Origin: JAGPUQ01 sp947084925
GTDB taxonomy: Bacteria > Pseudomonadota > Gammaproteobacteria > Pseudomonadales > Porticoccaceae
Reading direction: 5' to 3'
NCBI GenBank assembly: GCA_947084925.1
Contig: CAMTUJ010000010.1
Coordinates: 62,001 to 126,000, forward strand
DNA: 64,000 nt
Part shown: piece by piece, positions 25,078-33,787 of the stretch
Layout: every line of letters starts with the position of its first letter
Position numbering within the stretch: position 1 is the first letter of the stretch
Made by a program: the position numbers and the translations under genes
Notes under the pieces: model-generated
Seen by the model: only the letters and a program-made list of their open reading frames with translations
What the model was told of the DNA's origin: nothing
Database searches by the model: none

Positions 25078-25416
25078 ATGAAACTGGTAACCGCAATCAT
25101 TAAACCGTTCAAGCTCGACGACGTGCGCGAAGCGCTGAACGGGATCGGCGTGCAGGGAGTCACCGTCAGCGAGGTCAAGGGTTTCGGGCGCCAGAAAGGC
25201 CACACCGAGCTGTATCGCGGCGCCGAATACGTGGTGGATTTCCTGCCCAAGGTAAAACTCGAAATCGCCGTCGATGACTCCATGCTGGACAATGTCATCG
25301 ACGCCATCACCTCCGTGGCGCGCACCGGTAAAATCGGCGATGGCAAGATTTTCGTCGTACCCCTGGAGCAGGTGATTCGCATCCGTACCGGAGAGACCGG
25401 CAGCGACGCGGTATGA
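25078..25416 (+). CDS. Second PII nitrogen regulatory protein
   Basis: A 112-residue PII protein, very similar to the GlnK encoded 4 kb upstream and identical to it through the T-loop region (GHTELYRGAEYVVDF). Tyrosine 51 and the TGKIGDGKIF nucleotide site are intact. Differences cluster in residues 64-86 and near the C-terminus. It has no amtB next to it and no sigma54 promoter that I can find in the 199 bp upstream, so it is probably the constitutive, GlnB-type copy acting on glutamine synthetase regulation. The ribosome binding site is GGGAAGCGAAG. Confidence 0.92.
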   Translation: MKLVTAIIKPFKLDDVREALNGIGVQGVTVSEVKGFGRQKGHTELYRGAEYVVDFLPKVKLEIAVDDSMLDNVIDAITSVARTGKIGDGKIFVVPLEQVIRIRTGETGSDAV

Positions 25417-25544
25417 TGGCGGCCGCCGGCAGCCGCTGACCACCGGCGTGTGTTCCGTGGCTCGGACTCGCCCCACGGCGGCGCCGGACGCCACGGCCAA
25501 TCCATCTTCTGATTAACGGGGGCGCTCGCGCCGACGCGCAGCTT

Positions 25545-27284
25545 ATGGCCAATCCAGCGGTTCTTGCACAGTCCGCCGCGCCGCGCCTGCGGCTCGGCGA
25601 ATTGCTGGTGCGCGATGGCAAGCTGACGCCGCGCGATCTCGATCAGGCGCTCGCCGCCCAGCGCGAAATGGGCGATCTGCTGGGCCGCGTGCTGGTCCGG
25701 CTCGGCTTGCTCTCGGAAATCGACGTGGCCCAGGTGCTGGCCGGGCAGCTCGCGGTGCCGCTGGTGCTGGCGACGGAGTTTCCGGAGGCGGCGATCGAGG
25801 TGTCCGGGCTGAGCCCCGACTATCTGATCGGCCACGCGGTGCTGCCCCTGCGCAGTGCCGACGGCCGGCTGCACGTCGCGATGACGGCGCCCCAGGACGC
25901 ATTTCTCATCAAGGCGTTGCAGTTGGCGACCGGGCTTGCCATCAGCCCGGCGCTCGCCCTCGAAAGCGAGCTGAATATTGCCCTGGCTCGGCTGTACGGC
26001 CAGCCGGAAGCAGGCGAGGACGACGCCGATGGCGATGCCGACGATTTCTTCGAGGGCTCCCTGGGCGGCGACAGCGAATTTGTCGAGCACCTCAAGGATC
26101 TGGCGTCCGAAGCGCCGGTGATCCGCCTCGTGAACCAGCTCATCGGTCGCGTCATCGACCTGCGCGCTTCCGATATTCACCTCGAACCTTTTGAGGATGG
26201 CCTCCACGTCCGCTATCGCGTGGATGGCGTGCTGCAAGAGGCGGAGATCATTCCAGGCCAGTTTTCCGCCGCGGTAAGTTCGCGCATCAAATTGCTCGCG
26301 CATCTCAATATCGCCGAGCGCCGCATGCCCCAGGACGGCCGCATCAAGAGCCGCGTGAAAGGCCACGAACTCGATCTGCGCGTCTCCTCGCTGCCCACCG
26401 TCCACGGCGAGAGTGTGGTGATGCGGGTGCTCGACCGCGCCAGCATCCGGCTCGATCTGGAGGCCATGGGGTTTGCGCCCGACAACCTGCGCCGCTACCG
26501 GGAGCTGATCGACCGCCCCCACGGCATCCTGCTGGTCACCGGCCCCACCGGCTCGGGCAAGACCACCACGCTCTACGCGTCGCTGGCCAAACTGGATGCC
26601 GCCGCGCTCAAGATCGTCACCGTGGAAGACCCGGTGGAATACCAGCTCAGCGGCATCAACCAGGTGCAGGTGTTGCCGCAGATCGGCATGACCTTCGCCC
26701 ACGCGCTGCGCTCCATCCTGCGCCAGGATCCCGACATCATCATGATCGGCGAGATGCGCGATACCGAGACCGCGCAGATCGCGGTGCAGTCGTCGCTCAC
26801 CGGGCACCTGGTGTTGTCCACCCTGCACACCAACACCGCCGCCGCCGCCATCATCCGCCTCGAAGACATGGGGGTGGAGCGCTATCTGATCACCTCCACG
26901 GTCAACGGGGTGCTGTCCCAGCGTCTGGTGCGCTGCCTGTGCATCCATTGCCGCGAACCCGCCACGCTGCCGCTGGCGGCACTGCAAAAAGCCGGTCTGG
27001 ACCGGATCGAGGACGCTGGCGAATTACAGCTTTTTACCGCCCGCGGCTGCGACCAGTGCAAGCAGACCGGCTACCGCGGCCGCACCTCGATCCACGAGTT
27101 GTTCGTCATGGATGCGACCGCCCACCAGGCGATTCTGGATGGCGCGGATGCCACCACGCTGCACCAGATCGCCCGCCGCGCCGGCATGCTGACGCTCTAC
27201 GAAGACGGTCTGCGCAAGGTTGCGGCCGGCATTACTTCCCTCGAGGAATTGCTGCGCGTCACCCAGGATCAGGGCAGTGCCTGA
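25545..27284 (+). CDS. gspE: Type II secretion ATPase GspE
   Basis: A 579-residue cytoplasmic ATPase that powers pseudopilus assembly. The N1E domain (LRLGELLVRDGKL, then ALLGRVLV-like repeats) occupies about residues 15-150. The central domain has Walker A GPTGSGKTTT near residue 333, an Asp box (VEDPVEY), Walker B (GEMRDTETA), and a His box (STLHTN). A tetracysteine zinc motif (CIHC and CDQC) lies at about residues 466-505. It opens the gsp operon. The long gap between the PII gene and this start (128 bp) should hold the promoter, although I see no convincing -35/-10 pair. Confidence 0.96.
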   Translation: MANPAVLAQSAAPRLRLGELLVRDGKLTPRDLDQALAAQREMGDLLGRVLVRLGLLSEIDVAQVLAGQLAVPLVLATEFPEAAIEVSGLSPDYLIGHAVLPLRSADGRLHVAMTAPQDAFLIKALQLATGLAISPALALESELNIALARLYGQPEAGEDDADGDADDFFEGSLGGDSEFVEHLKDLASEAPVIRLVNQLIGRVIDLRASDIHLEPFEDGLHVRYRVDGVLQEAEIIPGQFSAAVSSRIKLLAHLNIAERRMPQDGRIKSRVKGHELDLRVSSLPTVHGESVVMRVLDRASIRLDLEAMGFAPDNLRRYRELIDRPHGILLVTGPTGSGKTTTLYASLAKLDAAALKIVTVEDPVEYQLSGINQVQVLPQIGMTFAHALRSILRQDPDIIMIGEMRDTETAQIAVQSSLTGHLVLSTLHTNTAAAAIIRLEDMGVERYLITSTVNGVLSQRLVRCLCIHCREPATLPLAALQKAGLDRIEDAGELQLFTARGCDQCKQTGYRGRTSIHELFVMDATAHQAILDGADATTLHQIARRAGMLTLYEDGLRKVAAGITSLEELLRVTQDQGSA

Positions 27285-28524
27285 ATTTTCCTACCGCGCC
27301 GCCGATGCCAGTGGTACCGCCCGGGACGGTCGGCTCCAGGCCGCTACGCGCGATGCCGCGCTGCGCCAGTTGCGCGGCCAGGGCCTGACGCCACTGCAAC
27401 TGGCGGAATCCGGCGCCGCGCCCGCGCCCACCGTCGCGGCCGCCACAAAATCGGCGCCGCCGCGCCGTGCCTGGCGCGGCACTGACCGCGGCCCCAATGC
27501 CGCCGATGTGCATCACCTGACCGGCGAACTCGCGGTGATGCTGCGCGCCGGCCTGCCGCTCGATCGCGCCCTGCGAGTACAGATCGGCATGGGCGGCAAA
27601 CCCTCGCTGACGGCGCTGCTCGAAGACGTGCTCAAGGCGGTCAAGGCCGGCAAGGGCCTCAGTCAGGCGCTGACCCCGCATCGCGCGCTGTTTGGCGAGT
27701 TCTACATCAACATGGTGCGCTCCGGCGAAGCCGGTGGTCACCTCGGCGAAGTGATGGACCGCCTCGCGGAGCACCTGGAGCGGCTGCGGGCGCTGCGCGA
27801 AAGCGTGGTGTCGGCGTTGATGTATCCCGCCATCCTGGTGGTGGTCGCCGCGATCTCGGTGGTCTTGATGCTGGGTTTCGTGGTGCCCCAGTTCGAGACC
27901 CTGTTCGCGGATCTGGGCGACGCGCTGCCGCTGCCGACCCGCATCATCGTGGGCCTGGGCCACCTGGTGGCGGACTGGGGCTGGGCGATGGCGCTGCTGG
28001 CGGGCGCCGCGATCTGGTTCGCGCGGCGCCGACTGGCCACGCCGGCCGGGCGGTTGTGGCGCGATACCTGGATACTGCGGTTGCCGGTATTTGGCGAGGT
28101 GGTGCGCAAATACCAGATTACCCGGTTTGCCCGCAGTCTCGGTACCCTGCTCGGCAACGGAGTGCCCATCGTCACCGCGGTCGGCATTGCCAACGACACC
28201 ATGGACAACCACGAGCTGCGCGCCGCCATGATCTCCGTCGCGCCGGCCATCAAGCAGGGCGGGCGGCTTGCCGACGCCCTGGAGAATGCCGGGTTGTTCA
28301 CGCCGCTGGCGCTCAACATGGTGCGCCTGGGGGAGGAGACCGGGCGCCTGGACGCCATGCTGCTCGAACTCGCGCGGGTCCATGACGGCGAGGTGCAGTC
28401 CGGCGTCAAACGCGCGCTGACGCTGGTGGAACCGCTGCTGATTCTGGTGCTGGGTGTCGTGATCGCCGCCATCATCGTTTCCATCCTGCTCGGGATTCTG
28501 TCGGTCAACGAGTTGGCTGCCTGA
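27277..28524 (+). CDS. gspF: Type II secretion inner-membrane platform protein GspF
   Basis: A 415-residue protein with two homologous four-helix cytoplasmic domains (about residues 75-195 and 285-400), each followed by membrane helices. Motifs are GEAGGHLGEVMDRLAEHLE and its counterpart GEETGRLDAMLLELA. GspF couples the GspE motor to the growing pseudopilus. The start is a GTG overlapping the gspE stop by eight bases. This gives the standard PEFSYRAAD N-terminus, whereas longer frames would add sequence from gspE. Confidence 0.95.
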   Translation: MPEFSYRAADASGTARDGRLQAATRDAALRQLRGQGLTPLQLAESGAAPAPTVAAATKSAPPRRAWRGTDRGPNAADVHHLTGELAVMLRAGLPLDRALRVQIGMGGKPSLTALLEDVLKAVKAGKGLSQALTPHRALFGEFYINMVRSGEAGGHLGEVMDRLAEHLERLRALRESVVSALMYPAILVVVAAISVVLMLGFVVPQFETLFADLGDALPLPTRIIVGLGHLVADWGWAMALLAGAAIWFARRRLATPAGRLWRDTWILRLPVFGEVVRKYQITRFARSLGTLLGNGVPIVTAVGIANDTMDNHELRAAMISVAPAIKQGGRLADALENAGLFTPLALNMVRLGEETGRLDAMLLELARVHDGEVQSGVKRALTLVEPLLILVLGVVIAAIIVSILLGILSVNELAA

Positions 28525-28608
28525 GCCGGAGGCGCGCCCGGCTTTGAACTTATAATCGACCATCGTGGTCTTGAACCCAGCTTACTTCACGCCCTGTCGA
28601 GGCCAATC

Positions 28609-29040
28609 ATGCGTCACCGCCCAGCTCAAGCCCGCCGCAATCGCGGTTTCACCCTCGTCGAACTGCTGGTGGTGCTCGCCATCCTCGGCCTCCTCGCCGG
28701 CCTCGTCGGTCCCCGCGTACTCGGCCAGCTGGGCGGTGCCAAGAGCAAATCCGCCGTGGTGCAGATCCGCGATCTGGAGCAGGCCGCCGAACTGTTCAAG
28801 CTGGATGTGGGTCGCTTCCCGACCACCCAGGAAGGGCTGGCGGCGCTGGTGTCCGCACCGCCCGCCGCCGCCGGCTGGAACGGCTCCTACCTGCGCAAAG
28901 GGCTCCCCAACGACCCCTGGGGGCACGACTATCATTACGAATCACCGGGCCGCAACGGCGATATCGACATCTACACCCTGGGTGCCGACAACGCCCCGGG
29001 CGGCGACGGTGAAAACGCCGACATCGGAAGCTGGCAGTGA
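28609..29040 (+). CDS. gspG: Major pseudopilin GspG
   Basis: A 143-residue type IV pilin-like protein. The prepilin peptidase site is RNRG-FTLVELL, leaving phenylalanine to be methylated, with glutamate 5 present. The C-terminal half has the GspG features FPTTQEGL and the calcium-site loop near LGADNAPGGDGENADIGSW. It polymerises into the periplasmic pseudopilus that pushes folded substrates through GspD. An 84-bp gap after gspF holds TATAAT at 28551-28556 without a good -35 box, so an internal promoter is possible but weak. Confidence 0.96.
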   Translation: MRHRPAQARRNRGFTLVELLVVLAILGLLAGLVGPRVLGQLGGAKSKSAVVQIRDLEQAAELFKLDVGRFPTTQEGLAALVSAPPAAAGWNGSYLRKGLPNDPWGHDYHYESPGRNGDIDIYTLGADNAPGGDGENADIGSWQ

Positions 29041-29513
29041 CGCAACGGGCGCCAGCGCCTCCCGGATCGGGACGCGGCGCCGGTTTTACCCTGCTCGAAC
29101 TCATGGTGGTGCTGGCGGTGGTGGCACTGCTCCTCACCACCGCGCCGCCGCTGCTGTCGCGCGCCATGGAAACCATGGAATACCGCGCGGCGGTGCGCCA
29201 TCTGCTGGCGGGCCTGAAAGGCGCCCGCCAGACCGCCGTCGAGACCGGTACCAGTGTCGCCTTCACCGTGGCGCCCACCGAACACCGCTTCGGTATCGGT
29301 GAGCAACTCACCGGCGAGCTTCCCTCACGGTTGATAGTGCGACTGGTGGTTGCCGATGCCGAAGTCGGCCGGGACCGTGGCTCCATCCGCTTCTATCCGG
29401 ACGGCAGCGCCACCGGCGGCAGCATCGAAATTCTGCGGCCGTCCGGCGGGGGCGTGCGCCTGCGCGTCGACTGGCTGTTGGGACGCGTCAGCCAGGAAGC
29501 GCCGGGGGCATGA
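29037..29513 (+). CDS. gspH: Minor pseudopilin GspH
   Basis: A 158-residue minor pseudopilin. The N-terminus has GAG-FTLLELMVVLAVV with glutamate 5 of the mature form, followed by the typical variable beta domain (RLIVRLVVADAEVG, GSIRFYPDGSATGGSIEI). The GTG start overlaps the gspG stop by four bases (GTGA). It belongs to the tip-side minor pseudopilins that cap the pseudopilus. Confidence 0.92.
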   Translation: MTQRAPAPPGSGRGAGFTLLELMVVLAVVALLLTTAPPLLSRAMETMEYRAAVRHLLAGLKGARQTAVETGTSVAFTVAPTEHRFGIGEQLTGELPSRLIVRLVVADAEVGRDRGSIRFYPDGSATGGSIEILRPSGGGVRLRVDWLLGRVSQEAPGA

Positions 29514-29902
29514 TGGTGTCGCGCCGCCGGCAGTCCGGATTTTCCCTGCTCGAAGTGCTGGTGGCCTTTGCCATCATGGCGCTGGCGCTCGGCATCCTCT
29601 ATCAGGCGGTCGGCGGCAGTGTGCGCGGCGTTGCCGGAGCCGCGCGCGACACGCGCGCCGTGCTGCTGGCGCAGTCGGTGCTCGCCCTCTACGACCGGGT
29701 GCCGCCGCAGGGCCTGGGCGAGAGCGGCACCACGCAGGATGGCTTTGCCTGGCAGCTCAGTTCCAGCCCGGCGGCGGGCAGTGTCGAAAATCCGCAGTGG
29801 GAGTTGCACGAAGTCGTCGCGCGCGTGCGCTGGCAGGACCGCGATCGCGAGCGCGAATTCGCCCTGATCACCCTGCTGCCGGTGGACGTGCGCGCGCCAT
29901 GA
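29510..29902 (+). CDS. gspI: Minor pseudopilin GspI
   Basis: A 130-residue protein starting with QSG-FSLLEVLVAFAIMALALG, the classical GspI cleavage and helix region with glutamate 5. The short C-terminal part has the WELHEVVARVRW strand. GspI is the hub that nucleates the pseudopilus tip with GspJ and GspK. The ATG overlaps the gspH stop (ATGATG), and the next gene overlaps its own stop, so H-I-J are translationally coupled. Confidence 0.93.
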   Translation: MMVSRRRQSGFSLLEVLVAFAIMALALGILYQAVGGSVRGVAGAARDTRAVLLAQSVLALYDRVPPQGLGESGTTQDGFAWQLSSSPAAGSVENPQWELHEVVARVRWQDRDREREFALITLLPVDVRAP

Positions 29903-30540
29903 GGCCGATTCACCGCCACGGTCGCGGCTTCACCCTCATCGAGGTGGTCATCGCCCTGACGCTGGTCGCCGTCATTTTGACCGGCCTGGTCAGCGCTTTG
30001 GTTTCCTTCGGCAAGACCAGCACCCGCATCGAGGAGCGCTCGCTCACCAGCGACGACGTGCGTCTCGTCTACGCCTTTCTCGAACAGTCGCTGGGTGCCG
30101 CGGCGCCCCGGGTACGGGTACGACCGGAAGATTCGGTGCCCGTGGGCTGGTTCGAGGGTTCCGGGACCGAGCTGGAGTGGCTGGGCCTGATGCCCGCGCG
30201 CCACGGCGTCGGCGGCCTTTATCACCTGCGTCTCGGTGTCGAACGCGGAGCGGATCGCGGGCGTCGTTTGGTTTTGTACTACCTGCCCTACGCCGGCGAC
30301 GATCCGCCGCCGGACTGGGGTCTCGCGGTCTCGCACCTGTTGCTTGAGGGTGTCACCGGGTTTGACTTGGCGTACCGGGGGGCGGACGAAGACGAATGGC
30401 GCGCCGAGTGGCGCGATACCGAGGTGCTGCCCGCGCGCGTGAAGGTCGGCCTGGCGGTGCGAGGGCAGACCTGGCCGGAGCTGATCGTGCCGGTGCTGGA
30501 AGCGCAACCGCGCCCCGACCTCAACCGGGCGGAGCAATAG
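29899..30540 (+). CDS. gspJ: Minor pseudopilin GspJ
   Basis: A 213-residue pseudopilin with cleavage site GRG-FTLIEVVIAL and glutamate 5. It has a long GspJ-type beta domain (RLVYAFLEQSLG, then LEWLGLMPARHGVGGLYHLRL, then LLLEGVTGFDLAYRG). It joins GspI and GspK at the pseudopilus tip. The ATG overlaps the gspI stop by four bases. Confidence 0.93.
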   Translation: MRPIHRHGRGFTLIEVVIALTLVAVILTGLVSALVSFGKTSTRIEERSLTSDDVRLVYAFLEQSLGAAAPRVRVRPEDSVPVGWFEGSGTELEWLGLMPARHGVGGLYHLRLGVERGADRGRRLVLYYLPYAGDDPPPDWGLAVSHLLLEGVTGFDLAYRGADEDEWRAEWRDTEVLPARVKVGLAVRGQTWPELIVPVLEAQPRPDLNRAEQ

Positions 30541-30542
30541 CC

Positions 30543-31439
30543 GTGGCGGCGGCTAGAGATCTCGCGCGGGTTTGCCGCGCCCCGGCGACCCGCCATCCGC
30601 AAGCCGGCATCGCCCTGGTCGCCGTGCTGTGGATGGTGGCGGCGCTCTCGATATTGGCGCTTGCCCTGGCGGCGACCACCAAAAGCGAATTGCACACCGC
30701 CCAGGGCGTGCGGGCGCGGGCCGAAGCGGCAGCGATTGGCGATGCCGCGATTCAGTTGGCCGTGCTGGAATTGCGCTCGACGCCGGAGCAGCAGCAGAAC
30801 TTTGCGCACTTTGCCTACGAATTTGCCGGCCGCGCGGTCGCGGTGGACATGGTGCCCGCGTCCGGCCTCGTCGATCTCAACCAGGCGACCGAAGCGCTGC
30901 TGGCAGAACTGTTTACCGGGACCGGGGGCGAGGAGCCCGCGGTTGCCGCCGAACTGGCGCAAAAGGTAGTGGAATGGCGCACCCCCGGGCTGACCGAGGC
31001 CGGCGGCGATTACGCCGCGGCCGGCGTCAGCCATCGTCCGCGCGGCGGTCCGTTCCAGTACCCGGAGGATCTGCTCCAGGTGCTCGGGGTCTCCTACCCG
31101 CTTTATGATAGAGTGCGCGGCCTGATTACCGTGCGCGGTGGGGGTGCCGGCGTGGCACCGCAGGCGGCGTCGGAAGACGTGCTGACGCTGCTCGCCGGCG
31201 GTGATCGCGCACTCGCCGCGCGTATTGCCGCAGCGCGCGGCGATGACCCCGCAACCGACATGACCGGGCTCGCGAGCCGGTTTTTGGGGGGCGGCGGCGC
31301 ATCCGTGTACCGTGCGGACGCGCGCGTACAGTTGGGTGAGCGCAGTTACCGCCGCACCCGCTGGATCGATCTCAGCCAGGGCGGCGCCGATGGCACGCCC
31401 TGGCGCAGTTTTCGCGTCGAACCGATCACAGGGAATTAG
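30543..31439 (+). CDS. gspK: Minor pseudopilin GspK
   Basis: A 298-residue pseudopilin with the GspK-type N-terminus AGIALVAVLWMVAALSILAL, which lacks the glutamate 5 of other pseudopilins, as is usual for this capping subunit. A large alpha domain follows (GLVDLNQATEALLAELF, then PFQYPEDLLQVLGVSYPLYDRV, then LTLLAGGD). GspK sits at the tip and tells the machine which end leads. The GTG start lies two bases after the gspJ stop; no ATG in this frame fits the conserved N-terminus. Confidence 0.92.
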   Translation: MAAARDLARVCRAPATRHPQAGIALVAVLWMVAALSILALALAATTKSELHTAQGVRARAEAAAIGDAAIQLAVLELRSTPEQQQNFAHFAYEFAGRAVAVDMVPASGLVDLNQATEALLAELFTGTGGEEPAVAAELAQKVVEWRTPGLTEAGGDYAAAGVSHRPRGGPFQYPEDLLQVLGVSYPLYDRVRGLITVRGGGAGVAPQAASEDVLTLLAGGDRALAARIAAARGDDPATDMTGLASRFLGGGGASVYRADARVQLGERSYRRTRWIDLSQGGADGTPWRSFRVEPITGN

Positions 31440-31451
31440 ACCAACCTAGCC

Positions 31452-32534
31452 ATGGCGTTTGAAGCAGCCAATCTCCGTCTCTTCGGTCTCGACCTGGGCG
31501 CGTTCGGCAACAGCCTCCGGCAGGGCTGGGCCGGTGTCCTGCGCTGGCCCCTGCTGGCCTGGCTCACGCCGGCCGAGCCGGTCGAAGTGCAGCGGCCTGA
31601 TGGCGGCCGCCAGATCTGTGCCGGGGCGAGCGGGCGGCCCGCGCCGGCGGGCGCCACCGCCGCTTTCCATGCCCTGCTGTTGCCCCAGGATCTGGTGTTG
31701 AGCCGCCAACTGGCATTGCCGCACCTGACGGATGCCGAAATCGAAGCGGCGCTGCGGCTCGAATTGCAGGCTGACAGCCCCTTCCCCGAGGCGCGGCTCG
31801 ACTGGGGCTGGCGCATCGACGCAGTCGCTGAGCCCGGCCTCAAAATCACTCTCGCCTTTGCCGCCCGCGATCACGTCGACGCCTACGTCGCGGCGCATCG
31901 CAGCGGACTCCCCGACCGTTTCGAACTCTGGGCCGATGCCGGCGGCCCGGTCGTGCTGCGCGGTCGGGGCGAGGCGCCCCGCCTGGCCCAGGGTCGCGCC
32001 CGGCGCCACCAGTTGCTGCTGTGGCTGCTGCTCATTCTCGTGTTGCTCGGCGGACTGGTGCTGGCGCCGTACTGGCAGTTGCGGCAGCGCACCATCGACG
32101 CTCAGCGGCAACTGGAACAAATGCATACTGCCAGCGGCAGTTATCTGGATGCGCGCGCCGCGTTGGTGCGGGCCGATAGCCGCATCGCCGCTGTCGTCGC
32201 CTGGCGCGAAGGCAAGGCGGACATGCTGTATTTGTTGAACAAGCTCACCACATTATTGCCGGATACCGCCTATCTCAGCCGACTCGATATCGAAGGCCGC
32301 AAGGTGCGTATCACCGGCAATGCCGCCGATGCCGCCGGGCTCATGGAAACCCTGCGCGCGGACGCGGGTGTCGCCGAGTTGCGGGCGCTCAATCCCATCG
32401 TGCGCGGCCGCGACGGGCGCGATGCGTTCTACCTCGAATTCGTGCTGGCGCCGGAGTCTCCGGCCGCGGCGCCGACAACCGCGACGCCCGACACCGCGCC
32501 CGCGGTGAATCCCGTGCCGGGAGCGGCGCCGTGA
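31452..32534 (+). CDS. gspL: Type II secretion platform protein GspL (PilN-type)
   Basis: A 360-residue single-pass protein. The cytoplasmic part (about 1-190) has the short actin-like/PilM-like segment (LPQDLVLSRQLALPHLTDAEIEAALRLELQADSPFP). The membrane helix is at about 194-213 (LLLWLLLILVLLGGLVLAP), and the periplasmic part carries a coiled segment and a PilN/ferredoxin-like domain (YLSRLDIEGRKVRITGNAADAAGLM). GspL recruits GspE to the membrane. The C-terminus is a proline/alanine/threonine tail. Confidence 0.9.
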   Translation: MAFEAANLRLFGLDLGAFGNSLRQGWAGVLRWPLLAWLTPAEPVEVQRPDGGRQICAGASGRPAPAGATAAFHALLLPQDLVLSRQLALPHLTDAEIEAALRLELQADSPFPEARLDWGWRIDAVAEPGLKITLAFAARDHVDAYVAAHRSGLPDRFELWADAGGPVVLRGRGEAPRLAQGRARRHQLLLWLLLILVLLGGLVLAPYWQLRQRTIDAQRQLEQMHTASGSYLDARAALVRADSRIAAVVAWREGKADMLYLLNKLTTLLPDTAYLSRLDIEGRKVRITGNAADAAGLMETLRADAGVAELRALNPIVRGRDGRDAFYLEFVLAPESPAAAPTTATPDTAPAVNPVPGAAP

Positions 32535-33088
32535 AATTTCCCGGGCCGCGCGCGCGTCTGGTTGCGGGGCTGTGCCTCGCGGTGGCGCTGTTGGCGGCGG
32601 CGGCGGCGCTGGGTAAAGTTGCCGCGCATGCCTGGCGGGCAACCGAGTTGCGCGCCGATATCGCGCCGCGGTACGCCCGCCTGAGCGGCGTGCTGGAGCG
32701 CGGCGACGCCATTCTGGCGGCCAATGCCGAGGCCGAGGCGGTGCTGGGGCGGCTGGCCTATCCCGCGGATGCCGACGTCGGCGAAATCGGCACGGGTCTG
32801 CAGCAGAAGATCCGTCAACTCGCGGAAGCCGCCGAACTCCGCGTCGCCGGCAGCCAGATTCTCCCGGTGCGCGAGGAAGACGGGTTCGCGGTGGTGATGG
32901 TCAGCGGCACCCTCGAAGGGGAGACCGGCGCCCTGGCTGCGTTCCTGTTGGCCCTGGCGGCGGAGGAGCCGCCAATCGCCGTGGAAAAACTGGCAGTGCA
33001 GGCACCGCGCGCGATCCGCCGCGGCACGGAGACCAACGCCAATGTCACCATTCAGATGAACATGAGTGTTCTGAGGCTCGCGCCCTGA
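32531..33088 (+). CDS. gspM: Type II secretion platform protein GspM
   Basis: A 185-residue protein with one N-terminal membrane helix (about residues 10-30), a short periplasmic coiled segment and a ferredoxin-like domain ending in NVTIQMNMSVLRL. GspM pairs with GspL in the inner-membrane platform. The GTG start overlaps the gspL stop by four bases, and the next gene starts on its own stop (TGATG). Confidence 0.88.
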   Translation: MKFPGPRARLVAGLCLAVALLAAAAALGKVAAHAWRATELRADIAPRYARLSGVLERGDAILAANAEAEAVLGRLAYPADADVGEIGTGLQQKIRQLAEAAELRVAGSQILPVREEDGFAVVMVSGTLEGETGALAAFLLALAAEEPPIAVEKLAVQAPRAIRRGTETNANVTIQMNMSVLRLAP

Positions 33089-33762
33089 TGCCGGTGCATC
33101 GCGTGTTGTGGAGCGTCGCGCTGGCCGCGCTGTTCGGCATTGCCGCCGAGCTCATCCTCATCGACGCCGACTGGACGCCGCCGGCGTCGCGGCCACCCGA
33201 GGCGCCCGCGGTTGTCGCGGTGAACGCGCACGCCGGTGCGAACGGCGCGCTGCTGAACGAGATCGGTCAGCGCCCACTGTTTCTCGAAGCGCGCCGTCCC
33301 CCCGAGCCCGTGGCGGCGGAAGCTGCTGCGGCGGCGCCCGCGGTCAACCCGCTCGATGGCGTCGAGCTGCTGGGGGTTTATGAATCCGGCGGGCGCGCCG
33401 GGGTAATCCTCCGCAGCGGCGGTGTGGTCTCCCGGATCGCGGCTGGCGGCGAATGGCAGGGTCGGCATTTGCTGGCGGTAAGTGCCGAGGGTGCGATCTT
33501 CGCGAGCGCCGACGGCACCACGCAGGAATTGCCGCTCGCGCGCCAGCCCCAGCAGGGCGGCATGGTCGCCGCGCCCGCCGCGTCGCCGGGCCGCGGCAAA
33601 GCCGACGGCAAGGCCGACAAGGCGGCCAATCCCGCCGGCGCCGCGCCGCCCCAGGGTGCCCGACCCGCGACCCCGGCGGATCGCCAGGCGGCGCTGCGCG
33701 CCGCCCGGGCCCGTGCCGCCCAGACGCGTGCCGCCCAGAACCAGAACACACCGATCCAGTAA
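33088..33762 (+). CDS. gspN: Type II secretion protein GspN/GspC-like
   Basis: A 224-residue bitopic protein. An N-terminal helix is followed by a linker and an HR-type domain (IGQRPLFLEARRP, then VELLGVYESGGRAGVILRSGGVVSRIAAGGEWQGRHLLAVS), as in the GspC/XpsN family that links the platform to the secretin. The C-terminal 70 residues are low-complexity (K/D/A, then Q/A/R-rich). In Xanthomonas the gene in this position, just before the secretin gene, is xpsN; the same order here supports the assignment. No separate gspC is present in the operon, so this protein may do the bridging. Confidence 0.8.
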   Translation: MPVHRVLWSVALAALFGIAAELILIDADWTPPASRPPEAPAVVAVNAHAGANGALLNEIGQRPLFLEARRPPEPVAAEAAAAAPAVNPLDGVELLGVYESGGRAGVILRSGGVVSRIAAGGEWQGRHLLAVSAEGAIFASADGTTQELPLARQPQQGGMVAAPAASPGRGKADGKADKAANPAGAAPPQGARPATPADRQAALRAARARAAQTRAAQNQNTPIQ

Positions 33763-33787
33763 ACACCGACCCAAAAACGCTGAACCA

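Noticed and set aside
28543..28556. Promoter before gspG (TATAAT)
   Set aside because: A good -10 box but no -35 box at proper spacing; gspF and gspG are probably co-transcribed.
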